In this document: in pieces, positions 1 through 8,993 of the stretch
How positions within the stretch are numbered: position 1 is the stretch's first letter
Layout: each line of letters begins with the position of its first letter
Assembly (NCBI RefSeq): GCF_009766005.1
Contig: NZ_LMUK01000009.1
Coordinates: 162,845-226,844 of the forward strand
Length of the DNA: 64,000 nucleotides
Direction of reading: 5' to 3'
DNA from: Bradyrhizobium sp. S69
GTDB taxonomy: Bacteria; Pseudomonadota; Alphaproteobacteria; Rhizobiales; Xanthobacteraceae
Notes under the pieces: model-generated
What the model was told of the DNA's origin: nothing
Seen by the model: the letters and a program-made list of their open reading frames with translations, nothing else
The model's database searches: none
Made by a program: the position numbers and the translations under genes

Positions 1-1
1 G

Positions 2-343
2 CGCGAGGCGGCGTCCGCGCTCGGCCTGCCGCGTTCGCTGGTCATCAAGCGAATTGCCTACCGCGCGGCGCGCTCCGGCCTCATCACCGGCGTGCTGCTG
101 GCGACCGCCCGCGTCGCCGGCGAAACCGCGCCTTTGTTGTTCACCGCACTGTCCAACCAGTTCTTCAGCCTCGACCTCACCAAGACGATGGCCAACCTGC
201 CGGTGACCATCAACAACTTCGTGCAGAGCCCCTACGCCTACTGGAAAGAACTCGCCTGGAGCGGGGCCTTGCTCATCACCTTGACCGTACTCGCGTTGAA
301 TATTGGCGCCCGCTATCTTGGCGCCGAAAGGGCTGCAAAATGA
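2..343 (+). CDS. pstA: Phosphate ABC transporter permease PstA, C-terminal part
   Basis: Inner-membrane permease of the high-affinity phosphate importer PstSCAB; the 5' end lies outside the window. The visible part begins in frame at base 2 with the end of a cytoplasmic loop (AASALGLP, the coupling segment that contacts the ATPase), followed by the family motif [15 protein letters not shown] and a final hydrophobic segment before the stop. It overlaps pstB by four bases (ATGA), so the two are translationally coupled. The order pstA-pstB-phoU-phoB is typical of alphaproteobacteria and confirms the call. Confidence 0.95.
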   Translation, partial: REAASALGLPRSLVIKRIAYRAARSGLITGVLLATARVAGETAPLLFTALSNQFFSLDLTKTMANLPVTINNFVQSPYAYWKELAWSGALLITLTVLALNIGARYLGAERAAK

Positions 344-1161
344 CCGACGTCTCCGTATCGACGGCACTTCACAGCGCGCCGGCTTCCTCGGCGCCATTGC
401 CCGAGGCGCCGGCCAAGGTCAGCGTGCGCAATTTGAACTTCTATTATGGCGAGCACCATGCGCTGAAGAACATCAATCTCACGCTCGGCACCAATCGCGT
501 GACCGCCTTCATCGGACCGTCCGGTTGCGGCAAGTCGACCCTGCTGCGGGTTTTCAACCGGATGTACGACCTCTATCCCGGACAGCGCGCCACCGGCCAG
601 TTGATGCTCGACCAGACCAACGTGCTCGATCCCAAGCTCGATCTCAATCTGCTGCGCGCCCGCGTCGGCATGGTGTTCCAGAAACCGACGCCATTTCCGA
701 TGACGATCTATGAAAACATCGCCTTCGGCATCCGCCTCTACGAAAAGATATCCAAGTCCGAGATGGACGGCCGGGTCGAAAAGGCGCTGCGTGGCGGCGC
801 GCTGTGGAATGAGGTCAAGGACAAGCTGAACGCCTCCGGCCTCAGCCTGTCCGGCGGCCAGCAGCAGCGGCTTTGCATCGCGCGCACCGTGGCGGTGCGC
901 CCCGAGGTGATCCTGTTCGACGAACCCTGTTCGGCGCTGGATCCGATCTCGACCGCCAAGGTCGAGGAATTGATCCAGGAATTGGCCGAGGACTACACCA
1001 TCGCCATCGTCACCCACAACATGCAGCAGGCCGCACGGGTCTCCGACAAGACCGCCTTCATGTATCTCGGGGAGATGATCGAATTCGACGATACCAACAA
1101 GATTTTCACCTCGCCAAGCGATCGGCGGACCCAGGATTATATCACCGGCAGGTTCGGTTAA
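340..1161 (+). CDS. pstB: Phosphate ABC transporter ATP-binding protein PstB
   Basis: Cytoplasmic ATPase that powers phosphate uptake by PstSCA. The 273-residue protein has a Walker A motif GPSGCGKST at about residues 59-67, the ABC signature LSGGQQQR, and a Walker B motif ILFDEP followed by CSALDP. These are the PstB-type forms. An N-terminal extension of about 25 residues rich in Ala, Ser and Pro precedes the ABC fold. The start ATG overlaps the pstA stop codon. phoU follows after about 115 bp, and the operon would be expected to respond to phosphate limitation through PhoB, encoded downstream. Confidence 0.97.
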   Translation: MTDVSVSTALHSAPASSAPLPEAPAKVSVRNLNFYYGEHHALKNINLTLGTNRVTAFIGPSGCGKSTLLRVFNRMYDLYPGQRATGQLMLDQTNVLDPKLDLNLLRARVGMVFQKPTPFPMTIYENIAFGIRLYEKISKSEMDGRVEKALRGGALWNEVKDKLNASGLSLSGGQQQRLCIARTVAVRPEVILFDEPCSALDPISTAKVEELIQELAEDYTIAIVTHNMQQAARVSDKTAFMYLGEMIEFDDTNKIFTSPSDRRTQDYITGRFG

Positions 1162-1277
1162 GCGTGCCGGCTGGTTCGGGCATACTGTTTGCAAGCGTGC
1201 TGTTTGCAGGCGTGCTTGTTTGAAGGCGTTGACGCCGAAGCGAACGGCCGAACCAGCGCATCGATACGGAGAGAAAC

Positions 1278-1994
1278 ATGGCTACTGAACATACCGCCAA
1301 GGCGTTCGACAGCGATCTGCAGGAATTGACCCGGCTGGTCGCCGAGATGGGCGGTCTTGCCGAACGCATGATCGTCGAATCCGTCGATGCGCTGATCCGC
1401 CGCGACGTCGCGCTGGGCAAGCGTGTGGTGGCCGCCGACGCCGAAATCGACAATCTCCAGCATGTGATCGAGGAACGCGCGGTCTTGACCATAGCCCGTC
1501 GCCAGCCGATGGCGGTGGATTTGCGCGAGATCGTCGGCGCGATGCGGGTCGCGACCGATCTGGAGCGGATCGGCGATCTCGCCAAGAACATGGGCAAGCG
1601 GGTCGCCGCACTTGAAAGCGATTTTCAGCCGCTCAAGCTGATCCGCGGCCTCGAGCATATGACCGACCTGGTGCAGTCGCAGGTGAAATCCGTGCTCGAT
1701 GCCTACGCCGCGCACGATCTGCCGGCGGCGATGACGGTCTGGAAGGGCGACGAGGAGGTCGATGCGATCTGCACCTCACTGTTCCGCGAGCTCCTGACCT
1801 ACATGATGGAAGACCCGCGCAATATCTCTTTCTGCATCCATCTGATGTTCTGCGCCAAGAACATCGAACGGATCGGCGACCACGCCACCAACATCGCCGA
1901 GACCGTATTCTACATGATCGAGGGCCAGCAGATGCTCGACAAGCGCCCGAAAGGCGACATGACGACGTTCGCGACCTCGGTACCTGGAAACTAA
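1278..1994 (+). CDS. phoU: Phosphate signalling complex protein PhoU
   Basis: PhoU links the Pst transporter to the PhoR/PhoB two-component system and represses Pho signalling when phosphate is plentiful. The 238-residue product is the usual length. It shows two three-helix repeats, each with the metal-binding type motif: ATDLERIGDLAKN in the first half and AKNIERIGDHATN in the second. The start ATG at 1278 follows the purine-rich GGAGAGAAAC. It sits between pstB and phoB in the same orientation. Confidence 0.96.
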   Translation: MATEHTAKAFDSDLQELTRLVAEMGGLAERMIVESVDALIRRDVALGKRVVAADAEIDNLQHVIEERAVLTIARRQPMAVDLREIVGAMRVATDLERIGDLAKNMGKRVAALESDFQPLKLIRGLEHMTDLVQSQVKSVLDAYAAHDLPAAMTVWKGDEEVDAICTSLFRELLTYMMEDPRNISFCIHLMFCAKNIERIGDHATNIAETVFYMIEGQQMLDKRPKGDMTTFATSVPGN

Positions 1995-2035
1995 GCGAAG
2001 CGGATCATCGAATACCAATAAGAGGAAGAAGAGAC

Positions 2036-2737
2036 ATGAGCGCGCGCATTCTGGTGGTTGAGGACGAGGAAGCGTTGACCACGCTTTTGCGCTACAACCT
2101 TGATGCTGAGGGCTATGACGTCGAAACGGTCGCGCGCGGCGACGACGCCGACACCAGGCTGAAGGAACGCGTTCCCGACCTGATCGTGCTGGACTGGATG
2201 CTGCCGGGATTGTCGGGGATCGAGCTGTGCCGCAGGTTGCGGGCGCGGCCGGAGACCCGGCAGCTGCCGATCATCATGCTGACCGCGCGCGGCGAGGAAA
2301 GCGAGCGGGTCAGGGGCCTTGCCACCGGCGCCGACGATTACATCGTCAAGCCGTTCTCGGTGCCGGAACTGCTGGCGCGGGTGAAGGGCCTGCTGCGCCG
2401 CGCCAGTCCGGAGCGTCTCGCCACCGTGCTGACCTATGGCGACATCGAGCTCGATCGCGAGAAGCGCCGCGTCGCGCGCTCGGGACGTCCGGTCGATCTC
2501 GGCCCGACCGAGTACCGGCTGCTGGAATTTTTCCTGGAGCATCCGGGGCGGGTGTTCAGCCGTGAGCAACTGCTCGACAGCGTCTGGGGCCGCGATATCT
2601 ATATCGACGAGCGCACCGTCGACGTCCACATCGGGCGCCTGCGCAAATTGCTCAACCCGGGCCGCGAGCAGGATCCGATCCGCACCGTCCGCGGCGCCGG
2701 CTACGCGCTCGACGACCGGTTCGTGAAGGTGGAGTAG
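2036..2737 (+). CDS. phoB: Phosphate regulon response regulator PhoB
   Basis: OmpR/PhoB-class transcription factor that activates the Pho regulon when phosphorylated by PhoR. The 233-residue protein has an N-terminal receiver with acidic pocket VVEDEE, phospho-acceptor Asp in IVLDWMLPG at about residue 53, and the conserved Lys in IVKPFS near 104. A C-terminal winged helix includes GPTEYRLLEFF and RTVDVHIGRLRK. The start follows AGAGGAAGAAGAGAC, a strong ribosome site. No phoR is visible in the window. A palindromic repeat lies just downstream. Confidence 0.96.
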   Translation: MSARILVVEDEEALTTLLRYNLDAEGYDVETVARGDDADTRLKERVPDLIVLDWMLPGLSGIELCRRLRARPETRQLPIIMLTARGEESERVRGLATGADDYIVKPFSVPELLARVKGLLRRASPERLATVLTYGDIELDREKRRVARSGRPVDLGPTEYRLLEFFLEHPGRVFSREQLLDSVWGRDIYIDERTVDVHIGRLRKLLNPGREQDPIRTVRGAGYALDDRFVKVE

Positions 2738-2792
2738 CGGTCGCAGAGCGACGGTTAACGCGCGACGCGTACTGGCCCGCTCCACACGCTGC

Positions 2793-2903
2793 CGTCATCC
2801 TGAGGAGCGCGTTCTTGCGCGCGTCTCGAAGGACGGTGTTCAGCGCAGTGCGTGCGGCCATCCTTCGAGGCTCGCCGAAGACGGCGAGCACCTCAGGATG
2901 ACG
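2793..2903. repeat. Palindromic intergenic repeat, family A, copy 1
   Basis: Inverted-repeat element whose outer arms are CGTCATCCTGAGG and CCTCAGGATGACG, with inner arms containing TCGAAGGA and TCCTTCGA. The same element recurs at 6251-6358, 7514-7617, 25034-25170, 27812-27923 and 60453-60538. It lies downstream of phoB and could fold into a long hairpin in the transcript. Confidence 0.9.
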
Positions 2904-2950
2904 TCGTCTTTGATTTTGAAAAGCTGGAGCACCGGCCGTGTATAGCCACT

Positions 2951-3010
2951 AACGCCGGTGGTTACGGGTCCCGGCGCCTTACGCGCAATTGCGCGCTAGG
3001 CCGGGACGAC
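2951..3010. repeat. Palindromic intergenic repeat, family D, half copy
   Basis: Contains GGGTCCCGGCG followed by GGCCGGGACGACGCTGAT. The same right-hand end appears in the fuller copy at 8194-8315. It includes a small perfect palindrome, GCGCAATTGCGC. It lies between family A copy 1 and the 3' end of gcrA, so most of the 299-base gap after phoB is repeat DNA. Confidence 0.65.
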
Positions 3011-3036
3011 GCTGATACTGTTGCAGTCGTGAAGTC

Positions 3037-3549
3037 TTACCGCACCGGCTTGGGCGGCTGACGCCGGCGGTCGCCGGCCGGCTGGTAGGCGATCCGCGAG
3101 TGGTGCGCGCAATAGGGCAGGCTATTGAGCGCCCTGCCGCCGCAGAAGAAGAATTCCGAACTGGAGGGATCGCCGATCGGCCAGTGGCAGGTGGCCTCGT
3201 TGAGCTCCAGCAGCGACAGCCGCTGGCTCATCGGCACCACATTGTCATAGGCGATCGGATCGGCCTCCATCTCGGTCTCGAAGGCGTGGGCCAGCGCGGT
3301 ATTGCCGCGTGACACCGGTCGCGCCACCCGCATCATCTGCTGGGCCGCCGGCCGCGCCTTGCGCTGCCGAGGGGCTGCCGAGGAGGGGCTCTTGGCGCGG
3401 CCGGAAAGGCCGAGCCGGTGCACCTTGCCGATCACGGCATTGCGCGTCACATTTCCGAGTTCCGCGGCGATCTGGCTGGCGGAAAGTCCGCCTTCCCAGA
3501 GTTTCTTCAATTGCTCGACGCGATCGTCCGACCAGGTCAATACCGTCAT
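3037..3549 (-). CDS. gcrA: Cell-cycle regulator GcrA
   Basis: GcrA-family transcription factor, which in Caulobacter works with sigma-70 at promoters carrying CcrM-methylated GANTC sites. The chosen 170-residue form starts at MTVLTWSDDRVEQLKKLW, the conserved N-terminus of the family, with GAAGGGAAG just upstream; the frame is open 22 codons further but that part does not look like the family. Residues 1-45 form the DNA-binding helix-turn-helix (AAELGNVTRNAVIGKVHR). A basic Ala/Pro/Arg linker follows, then a C-terminal domain with CHWPIGDP and CAHHSRIAYQP, the sigma-interacting part. It is transcribed away from argD. Confidence 0.93.
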   Translation of the reverse strand: MTVLTWSDDRVEQLKKLWEGGLSASQIAAELGNVTRNAVIGKVHRLGLSGRAKSPSSAAPRQRKARPAAQQMMRVARPVSRGNTALAHAFETEMEADPIAYDNVVPMSQRLSLLELNEATCHWPIGDPSSSEFFFCGGRALNSLPYCAHHSRIAYQPAGDRRRQPPKPVR

Positions 3550-3648
3550 CGCATTCTTCCCTTCGCGTTGCGCGGGCCAATTCGCAATCGGCGGCGCTGC
3601 GGTCTCAAATCTCAAAAATCCCTGGCAGCAAGAATTCCTTAGCTCTCA

Positions 3649-3932
3649 GAATCCCTTAGCCCTCGCCGGGCACGCAAAGTGCACCCGAACGTGTACGCTC
3701 AACACTGGGACTTGAGAGGATCAGAACCGCCGCACGAGATGTCGTACCCGACAGCCGAGAAGCTACAATATGGCGTGACTCCGGCGCAAGAGTCCGCGGC
3801 AGCGCGTCCACATGTTCCGCTATTTAATCATTGCAATTTGTGTTTTCCACCACACCGGAATCCTACGGAGATTCGAAATCTTGACTTCCGCGGCTTTGGC
3901 GCGGTCCGCCGGGCCTCTGGCCCGGTTGACTC
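3649..3932. promoter_or_regulatory. Cluster of six GANTC (CcrM-type) sites between gcrA and argD
   Basis: The 514-base gap between the divergent gcrA and argD genes holds GANTC at 3649, 3777, 3790, 3858, 3870 and 3928. Six sites in 284 bases exceeds the roughly one expected for four fixed bases. In alphaproteobacteria CcrM methylates GANTC and GcrA acts at promoters carrying it, so control of gcrA itself or of argD by methylation state is plausible. This is inference from site positions. I see no gene in this gap; the open frames here lack coding character. Confidence 0.55.
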
Positions 3933-3953
3933 CACTCCCTGGCCGCATAGAAT
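3926..3953 (+). promoter_or_regulatory. Predicted sigma-70 promoter of argD-argF
   Basis: TTGACT at 3926-3931 and TAGAAT at 3948-3953 are separated by 16 bp, close to the housekeeping consensus. A transcript would start near 3960-3962, about 100 bases before argD. A GANTC site (GACTC, 3928-3932) overlaps the -35 box, so methylation could affect recognition. No start site was measured. Confidence 0.6.
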
Positions 3954-3960
3954 GCCTGCC

Positions 3961-3997
3961 ACGTGCCGCCCCGAAAAGGCGGCACGTTTTGTTTTCC
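3961..3997 (+). terminator. Strong hairpin with T-rich tail in the argD leader
   Basis: ACGTGCCGCC (3961-3970) and GGCGGCACGT (3978-3987) form a perfect 10-bp stem with loop CCGAAAA, followed by TTTGTTTTCC. This has the form of an intrinsic terminator, but it falls at the predicted first nucleotides of the argD transcript. It could end a short RNA coming from upstream, or protect the 5' end of the argD mRNA. An attenuation role is possible but no competing structure was found. Confidence 0.6.
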
Positions 3998-4063
3998 GGG
4001 CCAGCTGTTGCTGCATCGCGCCAACCCCGCAACCGCAGCCGGCTCTAACCTTCAGTGATCGCC

Positions 4064-5263
4064 ATGACCACCACGTCGCATTTGCTTCCCGTCTTCGCCA
4101 GGGTGGATCTCGGTTTCGAGCGCGGCGAGGGCGCGTGGTTGATCGCAACCAATGGCGAGCGCTATCTCGATTTCACCTCCGGCGTCGCGGTCAATGCGCT
4201 CGGCCACGCGCATCCGCATCTGGTCGCCGCGTTGCAGGAGCAGGCGACCAAGCTTTGGCACATGTCCAATCTGTTCAGGAGCCCGGATGGCGACCGGCTC
4301 GCCGCGCGGCTGTGCGAGCAGAGCTTCGCTGATTTTGTATTTTTCTGTAATTCCGGCGCCGAGGCGATGGAAGGCGCGATCAAGATCACGCGCAAATACC
4401 ACGCCGCCAAGGGCCATCCCGAGCGTTATCGCATCATCACTTTCGAGGGTGCATTCCACGGCCGCACCTTGGCGACCTTGGCCGCGACCGGGTCGGAAAA
4501 ATATCTCGACGGTTTCGGGCCGCCGATGGATGGCTTCGATCAGGTGCCGCATGGCGATCTCGACGCGGTGAAGAAAGCCATCGGGCCGCATACTGCGGGT
4601 ATCCTGATCGAGCCGATCCAGGGCGAAGGCGGCGTGCGCTCGGCGCCGAATGCCTTCTTCAAGGCGTTGCGCCAATTGTGCGACGAGCACGGCCTGTTGC
4701 TGGTGTTCGACGAGGTGCAGACCGGCATGGGCCGCACCGGCGAATTGTTCGCGTATAAGCGTCTCGGCGTGACGCCCGATGTGATGTCGCTGGCAAAGGC
4801 GCTGGGCGGCGGCTTTCCGATCGGCGCCGTTCTGGCCACCGCCGACGCTGCGTCCGGCATGGTTCCCGGCTCGCATGGTTCGACCTTCGGCGGCAACCCG
4901 CTGGCGGTCGCGGCCGCGAATGCGGTGCTCGACGTCATGCTCAAGCCGGGCTTCTTCGAACACGCGCAAAGGATGTCGCTGCTGCTCAAGCAAAAGCTCG
5001 CCTCGGTGGTCGACCGCTATCCCGATGTGCTCGCCGACGTGCGCGGCGAGGGACTATTGATCGGGTTGAAGGCGGTGGTGCCGTCGGGCGATCTGGTCAA
5101 TGCGCTGCGCGACCAGAAGCTCTTGACGGTCGGCGCCGGCGATAATGTGGTGCGGTTCCTGCCGCCGCTGATCGTGACCGAGGCCGAGATCGAAGAGTCG
5201 GTGCAGCGGCTCGATCGCGCCTGCGTGGCGCTGTCAGGCTCAAAGCGGGCGGCAGGGCAATGA
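4064..5263 (+). CDS. argD: Acetylornithine aminotransferase ArgD
   Basis: PLP-dependent class III aminotransferase converting N-acetylglutamate semialdehyde to N-acetylornithine in arginine biosynthesis; cytoplasmic. The 399-residue form starts at ATG 4064 (MTTTSHLLP); an in-frame GTG at 4055 is possible. Motifs are [14 protein letters not shown] (cofactor phosphate contact), [27 protein letters not shown] (Asp to pyridine N) and [13 protein letters not shown] with the Schiff-base Lys. It overlaps argF by four bases, so the two arginine enzymes are co-translated. The leader carries a promoter and hairpin. Confidence 0.95.
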   Translation: MTTTSHLLPVFARVDLGFERGEGAWLIATNGERYLDFTSGVAVNALGHAHPHLVAALQEQATKLWHMSNLFRSPDGDRLAARLCEQSFADFVFFCNSGAEAMEGAIKITRKYHAAKGHPERYRIITFEGAFHGRTLATLAATGSEKYLDGFGPPMDGFDQVPHGDLDAVKKAIGPHTAGILIEPIQGEGGVRSAPNAFFKALRQLCDEHGLLLVFDEVQTGMGRTGELFAYKRLGVTPDVMSLAKALGGGFPIGAVLATADAASGMVPGSHGSTFGGNPLAVAAANAVLDVMLKPGFFEHAQRMSLLLKQKLASVVDRYPDVLADVRGEGLLIGLKAVVPSGDLVNALRDQKLLTVGAGDNVVRFLPPLIVTEAEIEESVQRLDRACVALSGSKRAAGQ

Positions 5264-6186
5264 GCAAGGCGCTGCGTCACTTTCTCGACCTCAACGAGCT
5301 TCCGACCGCGGAACTGCGCAACGTGCTCACGGCCAGCATGGCCATGAAGGCCAAGCTCAAGAGCGATGCCAAGCGGGAAAAGCCGCTCGAGGGCAAGACG
5401 CTGGCGATGATCTTCGAGAAGCCGTCGACCCGCACGCGGGTGTCGTTCGATGTCGCGATGCGGCAGCTCGGTGGCGAACCCATCATGCTGACCGGCGCGG
5501 AAATGCAGCTTGGCCGCGGCGAGACCATCGCCGACACGGCGCGGGTGCTGTCGCGCTATGTCGACGCCATCATGATCCGCATTCTCAACCATGATGCGCT
5601 GCTGGAGCTCGCCGCCCACGCCACCGTGCCCGTGATCAACGGGCTGACGCGGCGCTCGCATCCCTGCCAGGTGATGGCGGACCTGATGACGTTCGAGGAG
5701 CATCGCGGACCGATCGAGGGACGCACGGTTGCCTGGACCGGCGACGACAACAACGTGCTGGCGTCGTGGGCGCATGCCGCCGAGCGTTTCAAATTCACCC
5801 TCAATGTCGCGACCCCGCCGCAACTGGCGCCGAACAAGGCGATGAAGGACTGGATCAAGGCGACCCATGCCCCGGTGGTGCTCGGCAACGATCCGGAGGC
5901 CGCGGTTAGCGGCGCCGATTGCGTGGTCACCGATACCTGGGTCTCGATGGGCGACAAGGACGGCGAGCATCGCCACAATTTGTTGAACCCCTACCAGGTC
6001 AACGCCAAGCTGATGTCGCTGGCCAAACCCGATGCGCTGTTCATGCATTGCCTGCCCGCCCATCGCGGCGAAGAGGTCACCGACGAGGTGATCGACGGCC
6101 CGCAGTCGGTGGTGTTCGACGAGGCCGAAAATCGCCTGCATGCGCAAAAAGGCATTCTGGCGTGGTGTTTCGAGCAGGTGGCGTAG
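5260..6186 (+). CDS. argF: Ornithine carbamoyltransferase ArgF
   Basis: Forms citrulline from ornithine and carbamoyl phosphate. The 308-residue cytoplasmic enzyme shows the carbamoyl-phosphate motif [12 protein letters not shown] at about residues 48-59, the HPCQVMADL motif, the ornithine loop DTWVSMGD, and the catalytic [12 protein letters not shown] near the C-terminus. Its ATG overlaps the argD stop. A palindromic repeat follows 65 bp downstream. Confidence 0.97.
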   Translation: MSKALRHFLDLNELPTAELRNVLTASMAMKAKLKSDAKREKPLEGKTLAMIFEKPSTRTRVSFDVAMRQLGGEPIMLTGAEMQLGRGETIADTARVLSRYVDAIMIRILNHDALLELAAHATVPVINGLTRRSHPCQVMADLMTFEEHRGPIEGRTVAWTGDDNNVLASWAHAAERFKFTLNVATPPQLAPNKAMKDWIKATHAPVVLGNDPEAAVSGADCVVTDTWVSMGDKDGEHRHNLLNPYQVNAKLMSLAKPDALFMHCLPAHRGEEVTDEVIDGPQSVVFDEAENRLHAQKGILAWCFEQVA

Positions 6187-6250
6187 CGGGGCTGCGCAAT
6201 AGTAGTTTGCATATCGTCGTCCCGGCGAAGGCTGGTGAAGCTATCTCGGA

Positions 6251-6358
6251 CGTCATCCTGAGGTGCGAGCTCTTGCGAGCCTCGAAGGATGGCCGCACGC
6301 ACTGCGCTGAACACCATCCTTCGAGACGCGGCCAAGTGGCCGCTCCTCAGGATGATGG
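6251..6358. repeat. Palindromic intergenic repeat, family A, copy 2
   Basis: Outer arms CGTCATCCTGAGG and CCTCAGGATGATGG, inner arms with TCGAAGGATGG and CCATCCTTCGA. It fills much of the 250-base gap between argF and hslO. Confidence 0.9.
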
Positions 6359-6436
6359 TTTCGGTGTGTCCGGGCCTTTCGCCGGGATGACCGTACCCCC
6401 TTCCGATCCACAGGTTCCGACCCCAAATAAGGCGCC

Positions 6437-7444
6437 ATGACCTCACAATCCCCTGACATCAAAATATCCACTGAGCCCCCGATCCGTGCGCCGTCGGCGG
6501 TTCCGATCGATGATGCGGTGCTGCCGTTCGAGGTGGGCTCGCTCGACCTGCGCGGCCGCCTGACCCGGCTCGGCCCGGCGCTCGACGACGTCCTGACCAA
6601 GCACGATTATCCGCCCGCGGTCGGCAAGCTGCTCGGCGAGGCGATGGTGCTGACCGCCTTGCTCGGCTCGTCGCTGAAATTCGACGGCCGTTTCATTCTG
6701 CAAACCCAGACCGACGGCCCGGTTTCGTTTATGATCGTGGACTACCGGGGCGCCGATCGCATGCGCGCCTATGCGCGCTACGATGCGAGCCGGCTCGAGG
6801 CCGGTCAGGATTCCGGCGCGCTGCTCGGCAAAGGCCATCTGGCGATGACCATCGACCAGGGCGCGGACATGAGCCGCTATCAGGGGCTGGTGGCGCTCGA
6901 GGGCGGCAATCTGGAAGATGCCGCGCATGAATATTTCCTGCGCTCCGAGCAGATCCCGACGAAGGTCCGGCTCGCGGTCGGCGAGGAATGGCGCGGCGGC
7001 GAAGGCGATGGCCCAAAACATCGCTGGCGCGCCGGCGGCATGCTGCTGCAATTCCTGCCGAAGGCGCCGGAGCGCCTGCGGCAGGCGGATCTGCATCCCG
7101 GCGATGCGCCGGAAGGCGCCGTCACGGATGCTGTCGAGGAAGACGACGCCTGGGTCGAAGGCCAGTCGCTGATCTCGACCGTCGAAGACGTCGAGCTGAT
7201 CGATCCGGATTTGTCCGGCGAGCGTTTATTGTACCGGCTGTTTCACGAACGCGGCGTTCGGGTGTTTCCGCCGCTGCCGCTGCGCGCGGAATGCTCCTGC
7301 TCGCGCGAGGCCGTCTCCGGGATGCTCAAAAGCTTCGCTCCGGGTGACCGCGCCGACATGGTGAAGGACGGCAAGGTAGTCGTGACCTGCGAGTTTTGCT
7401 CATCGGTGTATGAGTTCACGCCGGACGAGGCGGGTGTGGAGTAG
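6437..7444 (+). CDS. hslO: Redox-regulated chaperone Hsp33
   Basis: Holdase chaperone activated by oxidation, protecting unfolded proteins in the cytoplasm. The 335-residue protein ends with the diagnostic zinc-binding cysteines, CSCSREAV at about residues 285-292 and CEFCSSVYEF near 320, which form disulfides under oxidative stress. The N-terminal substrate-binding domain carries the family pattern LLGEAMVLTALL. It is slightly longer than the E. coli protein because of an N-terminal extension rich in Pro and Ser. argD-argF-hslO is a recurrent order in related genomes. Confidence 0.95.
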   Translation: MTSQSPDIKISTEPPIRAPSAVPIDDAVLPFEVGSLDLRGRLTRLGPALDDVLTKHDYPPAVGKLLGEAMVLTALLGSSLKFDGRFILQTQTDGPVSFMIVDYRGADRMRAYARYDASRLEAGQDSGALLGKGHLAMTIDQGADMSRYQGLVALEGGNLEDAAHEYFLRSEQIPTKVRLAVGEEWRGGEGDGPKHRWRAGGMLLQFLPKAPERLRQADLHPGDAPEGAVTDAVEEDDAWVEGQSLISTVEDVELIDPDLSGERLLYRLFHERGVRVFPPLPLRAECSCSREAVSGMLKSFAPGDRADMVKDGKVVVTCEFCSSVYEFTPDEAGVE

Positions 7445-7513
7445 CGGCGCGGCGTATCAAAGCTCGTCATGGCCGGACGAACTGCGGCGGACGAGTGCTT
7501 GCAGCAACGGTAC

Positions 7514-7617
7514 CGTCATCCTGAGGTGCGAGCCCTTGCGAGCCTCGAAGGATGTTGTTCCGCGCAGTGCGTGCGGCCATCCTTCGAGACGGCGCTTCGC
7601 GCCTCCTCAGGATGACG
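7514..7617. repeat. Palindromic intergenic repeat, family A, copy 3
   Basis: Outer arms CGTCATCCTGAGG and CCTCAGGATGACG, with inner TCGAAGGATG and CATCCTTCGA arms. It begins the 905-base stretch between hslO and apaG, in which I find no supportable protein gene. Confidence 0.9.
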
Positions 7618-7639
7618 TGAGCGCTAGCGGATCTGCCCG

Positions 7640-8160
7640 ACGGGCAACTCACCTTCGCGCGCCAAAACCTGTCCAGCCCCTTCGCGAAAAATATTTCGCT
7701 TTGTTTTTGACCCAACTCAGTTGCGTATTGTGTGCGTCCCACCCGACGAGAGGGGCGTTGCGCACGTCACGAAACGCGCGGGTGGGATGCGATGGACGCA
7801 AGAGTATCGCCAGACGAGCGATAGTCGAGCGGACGGCAAAGTCGTGTGGTCCTGACGCCCCAATGGCTGGTGTCAAGTTCGCGAGGAGCTCACGCTTCTT
7901 GCGAATGACGGTGACAAACAAGCTCTGGTCTCGCCGGGGAGAGCACGGAATAAGCCGTAAACCATTGCGCAGGGAAGGCCGGAGTGTTTCCGCTGAACCT
8001 GTATGCTCATGTGCGTTTTTTTTATCTACCTTTGCACATGAGACCGCGGGTGCAGCGCGCACCCGGTCTTCCCTGCGCCCTCTTTGTTTTGGGGGCGAGC
8101 GAATTTGCAAAACTCGGGCGCATGCCGTCGCGAGAATGCGGCGGTGTGTTAGCGGCGTTG
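7640..8160. repeat. Probable multicopy interspersed element (about 0.5 kb), non-coding
   Basis: From memory, sequence very like this recurs many times in Bradyrhizobium-type genomes, where its accidental reading frames are often annotated as hypothetical proteins. Landmarks are CCCACCCGACGAGAGGGGC near 7740, AATAAGCCGTAAACCATTG near 7950 and the inverted pair GACCGCGGGTGC / GCACCCGGTC near 8042-8071. Open frames exist on both strands (7410-8174 plus, 7649-8185 minus) but neither has a recognisable domain. Function unknown. A genome self-comparison would settle the copy number. Confidence 0.5.
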
Positions 8161-8193
8161 TTGTTGAATGTTGAAATCCGAACAATCAATCCA

Positions 8194-8315
8194 CGTCGTC
8201 CCGGCCTCCGAGCCGGGACCCATAGGGCGAGGACTCGCGTTCGGGTGATGCGGCCGATGCCTTCTGTAACAACCAGCGCCCGGGGTTATGGGTCCCGGCG
8301 TTCGCCGGGACGACG
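8194..8315. repeat. Palindromic intergenic repeat, family D
   Basis: Arms CGTCGTCCCGGCC and GGCGTTCGCCGGGACGACG enclose GGGACCCATAG and its partner TATGGGTCCC. It ends 35 bp from the 3' end of apaG. A half copy is at 2951-3010. Confidence 0.8.
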
Positions 8316-8349
8316 CTGATGTGTGATGCCGCGTCGCGCTCTACTCGAA

Positions 8350-8742
8350 CTAGTTCAACACCCTCTTGCTATCCGGGCTGTCGAGCGAGAAGGTCGGGAC
8401 GTCGATTTCGAAGCGCTCGCCGGCCTCGGTCACCATCTGGTAGCGGCCGGTCATGAATCCCGACGTGGTCGGCAGCGGCACGCCGGAGGTGTATTCGAAG
8501 CGTTCGCCCGGCGCCAGCACCGGCTGCTCGCCGATCACGCCTTCGCCGCGCACTTCCTGCTTGCGGCCGGTGGCGTCGGTGATGATCCAGTGCCGGGTGC
8601 GCAATTGCACGGTCTCGGGCCCGGAATTGGTGATGACGATGGTGTAGGACCAGAAATACTGGGATTTTTCGACCGACGAACGTTCCGGCAGGAAATTCGG
8701 TTCGACGGTGACTTCGATCTGGCGGGTAACGGCACGGTACAT
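8350..8742 (-). CDS. apaG: ApaG family protein (Co2+/Mg2+ efflux protein ApaG)
   Basis: Small single-domain protein with a fibronectin-III-like fold; the family is linked to CorA-dependent cobalt resistance, but its biochemical role is unclear. The 130-residue product shows family hallmarks: VEPNFLPERS, FWSYTIVITN, LRTRHWIITDA, VRGEGVIGEQPVL and GVPLPTTSGFM-GRY. I chose the start at MYRAVTRQIEV (8742), the usual N-terminus; the frame extends 44 codons upstream without similarity to the family. Confidence 0.92.
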   Translation of the reverse strand: MYRAVTRQIEVTVEPNFLPERSSVEKSQYFWSYTIVITNSGPETVQLRTRHWIITDATGRKQEVRGEGVIGEQPVLAPGERFEYTSGVPLPTTSGFMTGRYQMVTEAGERFEIDVPTFSLDSPDSKRVLN

Positions 8743-8993
8743 GAGAGCGAACTTCTTTGAGAAATCGTCCGTCACCATATCGAAAAGTTCCGGAGGAACC
8801 AAACGCCTGAAGGCGCACTTGCCATCGCGGTTTGAACATAGTTCCGGCCTAGATCGCGGGCGACCGGATATCAATGAACCTCAATACCTTAAATGCCCGT
8901 AACTTGCTTGCCAATCGGGGCCCGCTACACTCCGCCATCCGCTGGTTTCGTGCCGTGCAAGCGCAATAGCCACCCTGTCCTGACGGGTTCCAG

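Noticed and set aside
1162..1277. Short direct repetition of a GCGTGC-type unit between pstB and phoU
   Set aside because: Too short and imperfect to call a regulatory site or repeat family.
7410..8174. 254-residue frame on the plus strand over the repeat region, and 178-residue frame on the minus strand
   Set aside because: Crosses repeat elements, starts inside hslO, no domain; I treat the region as non-coding repeat.
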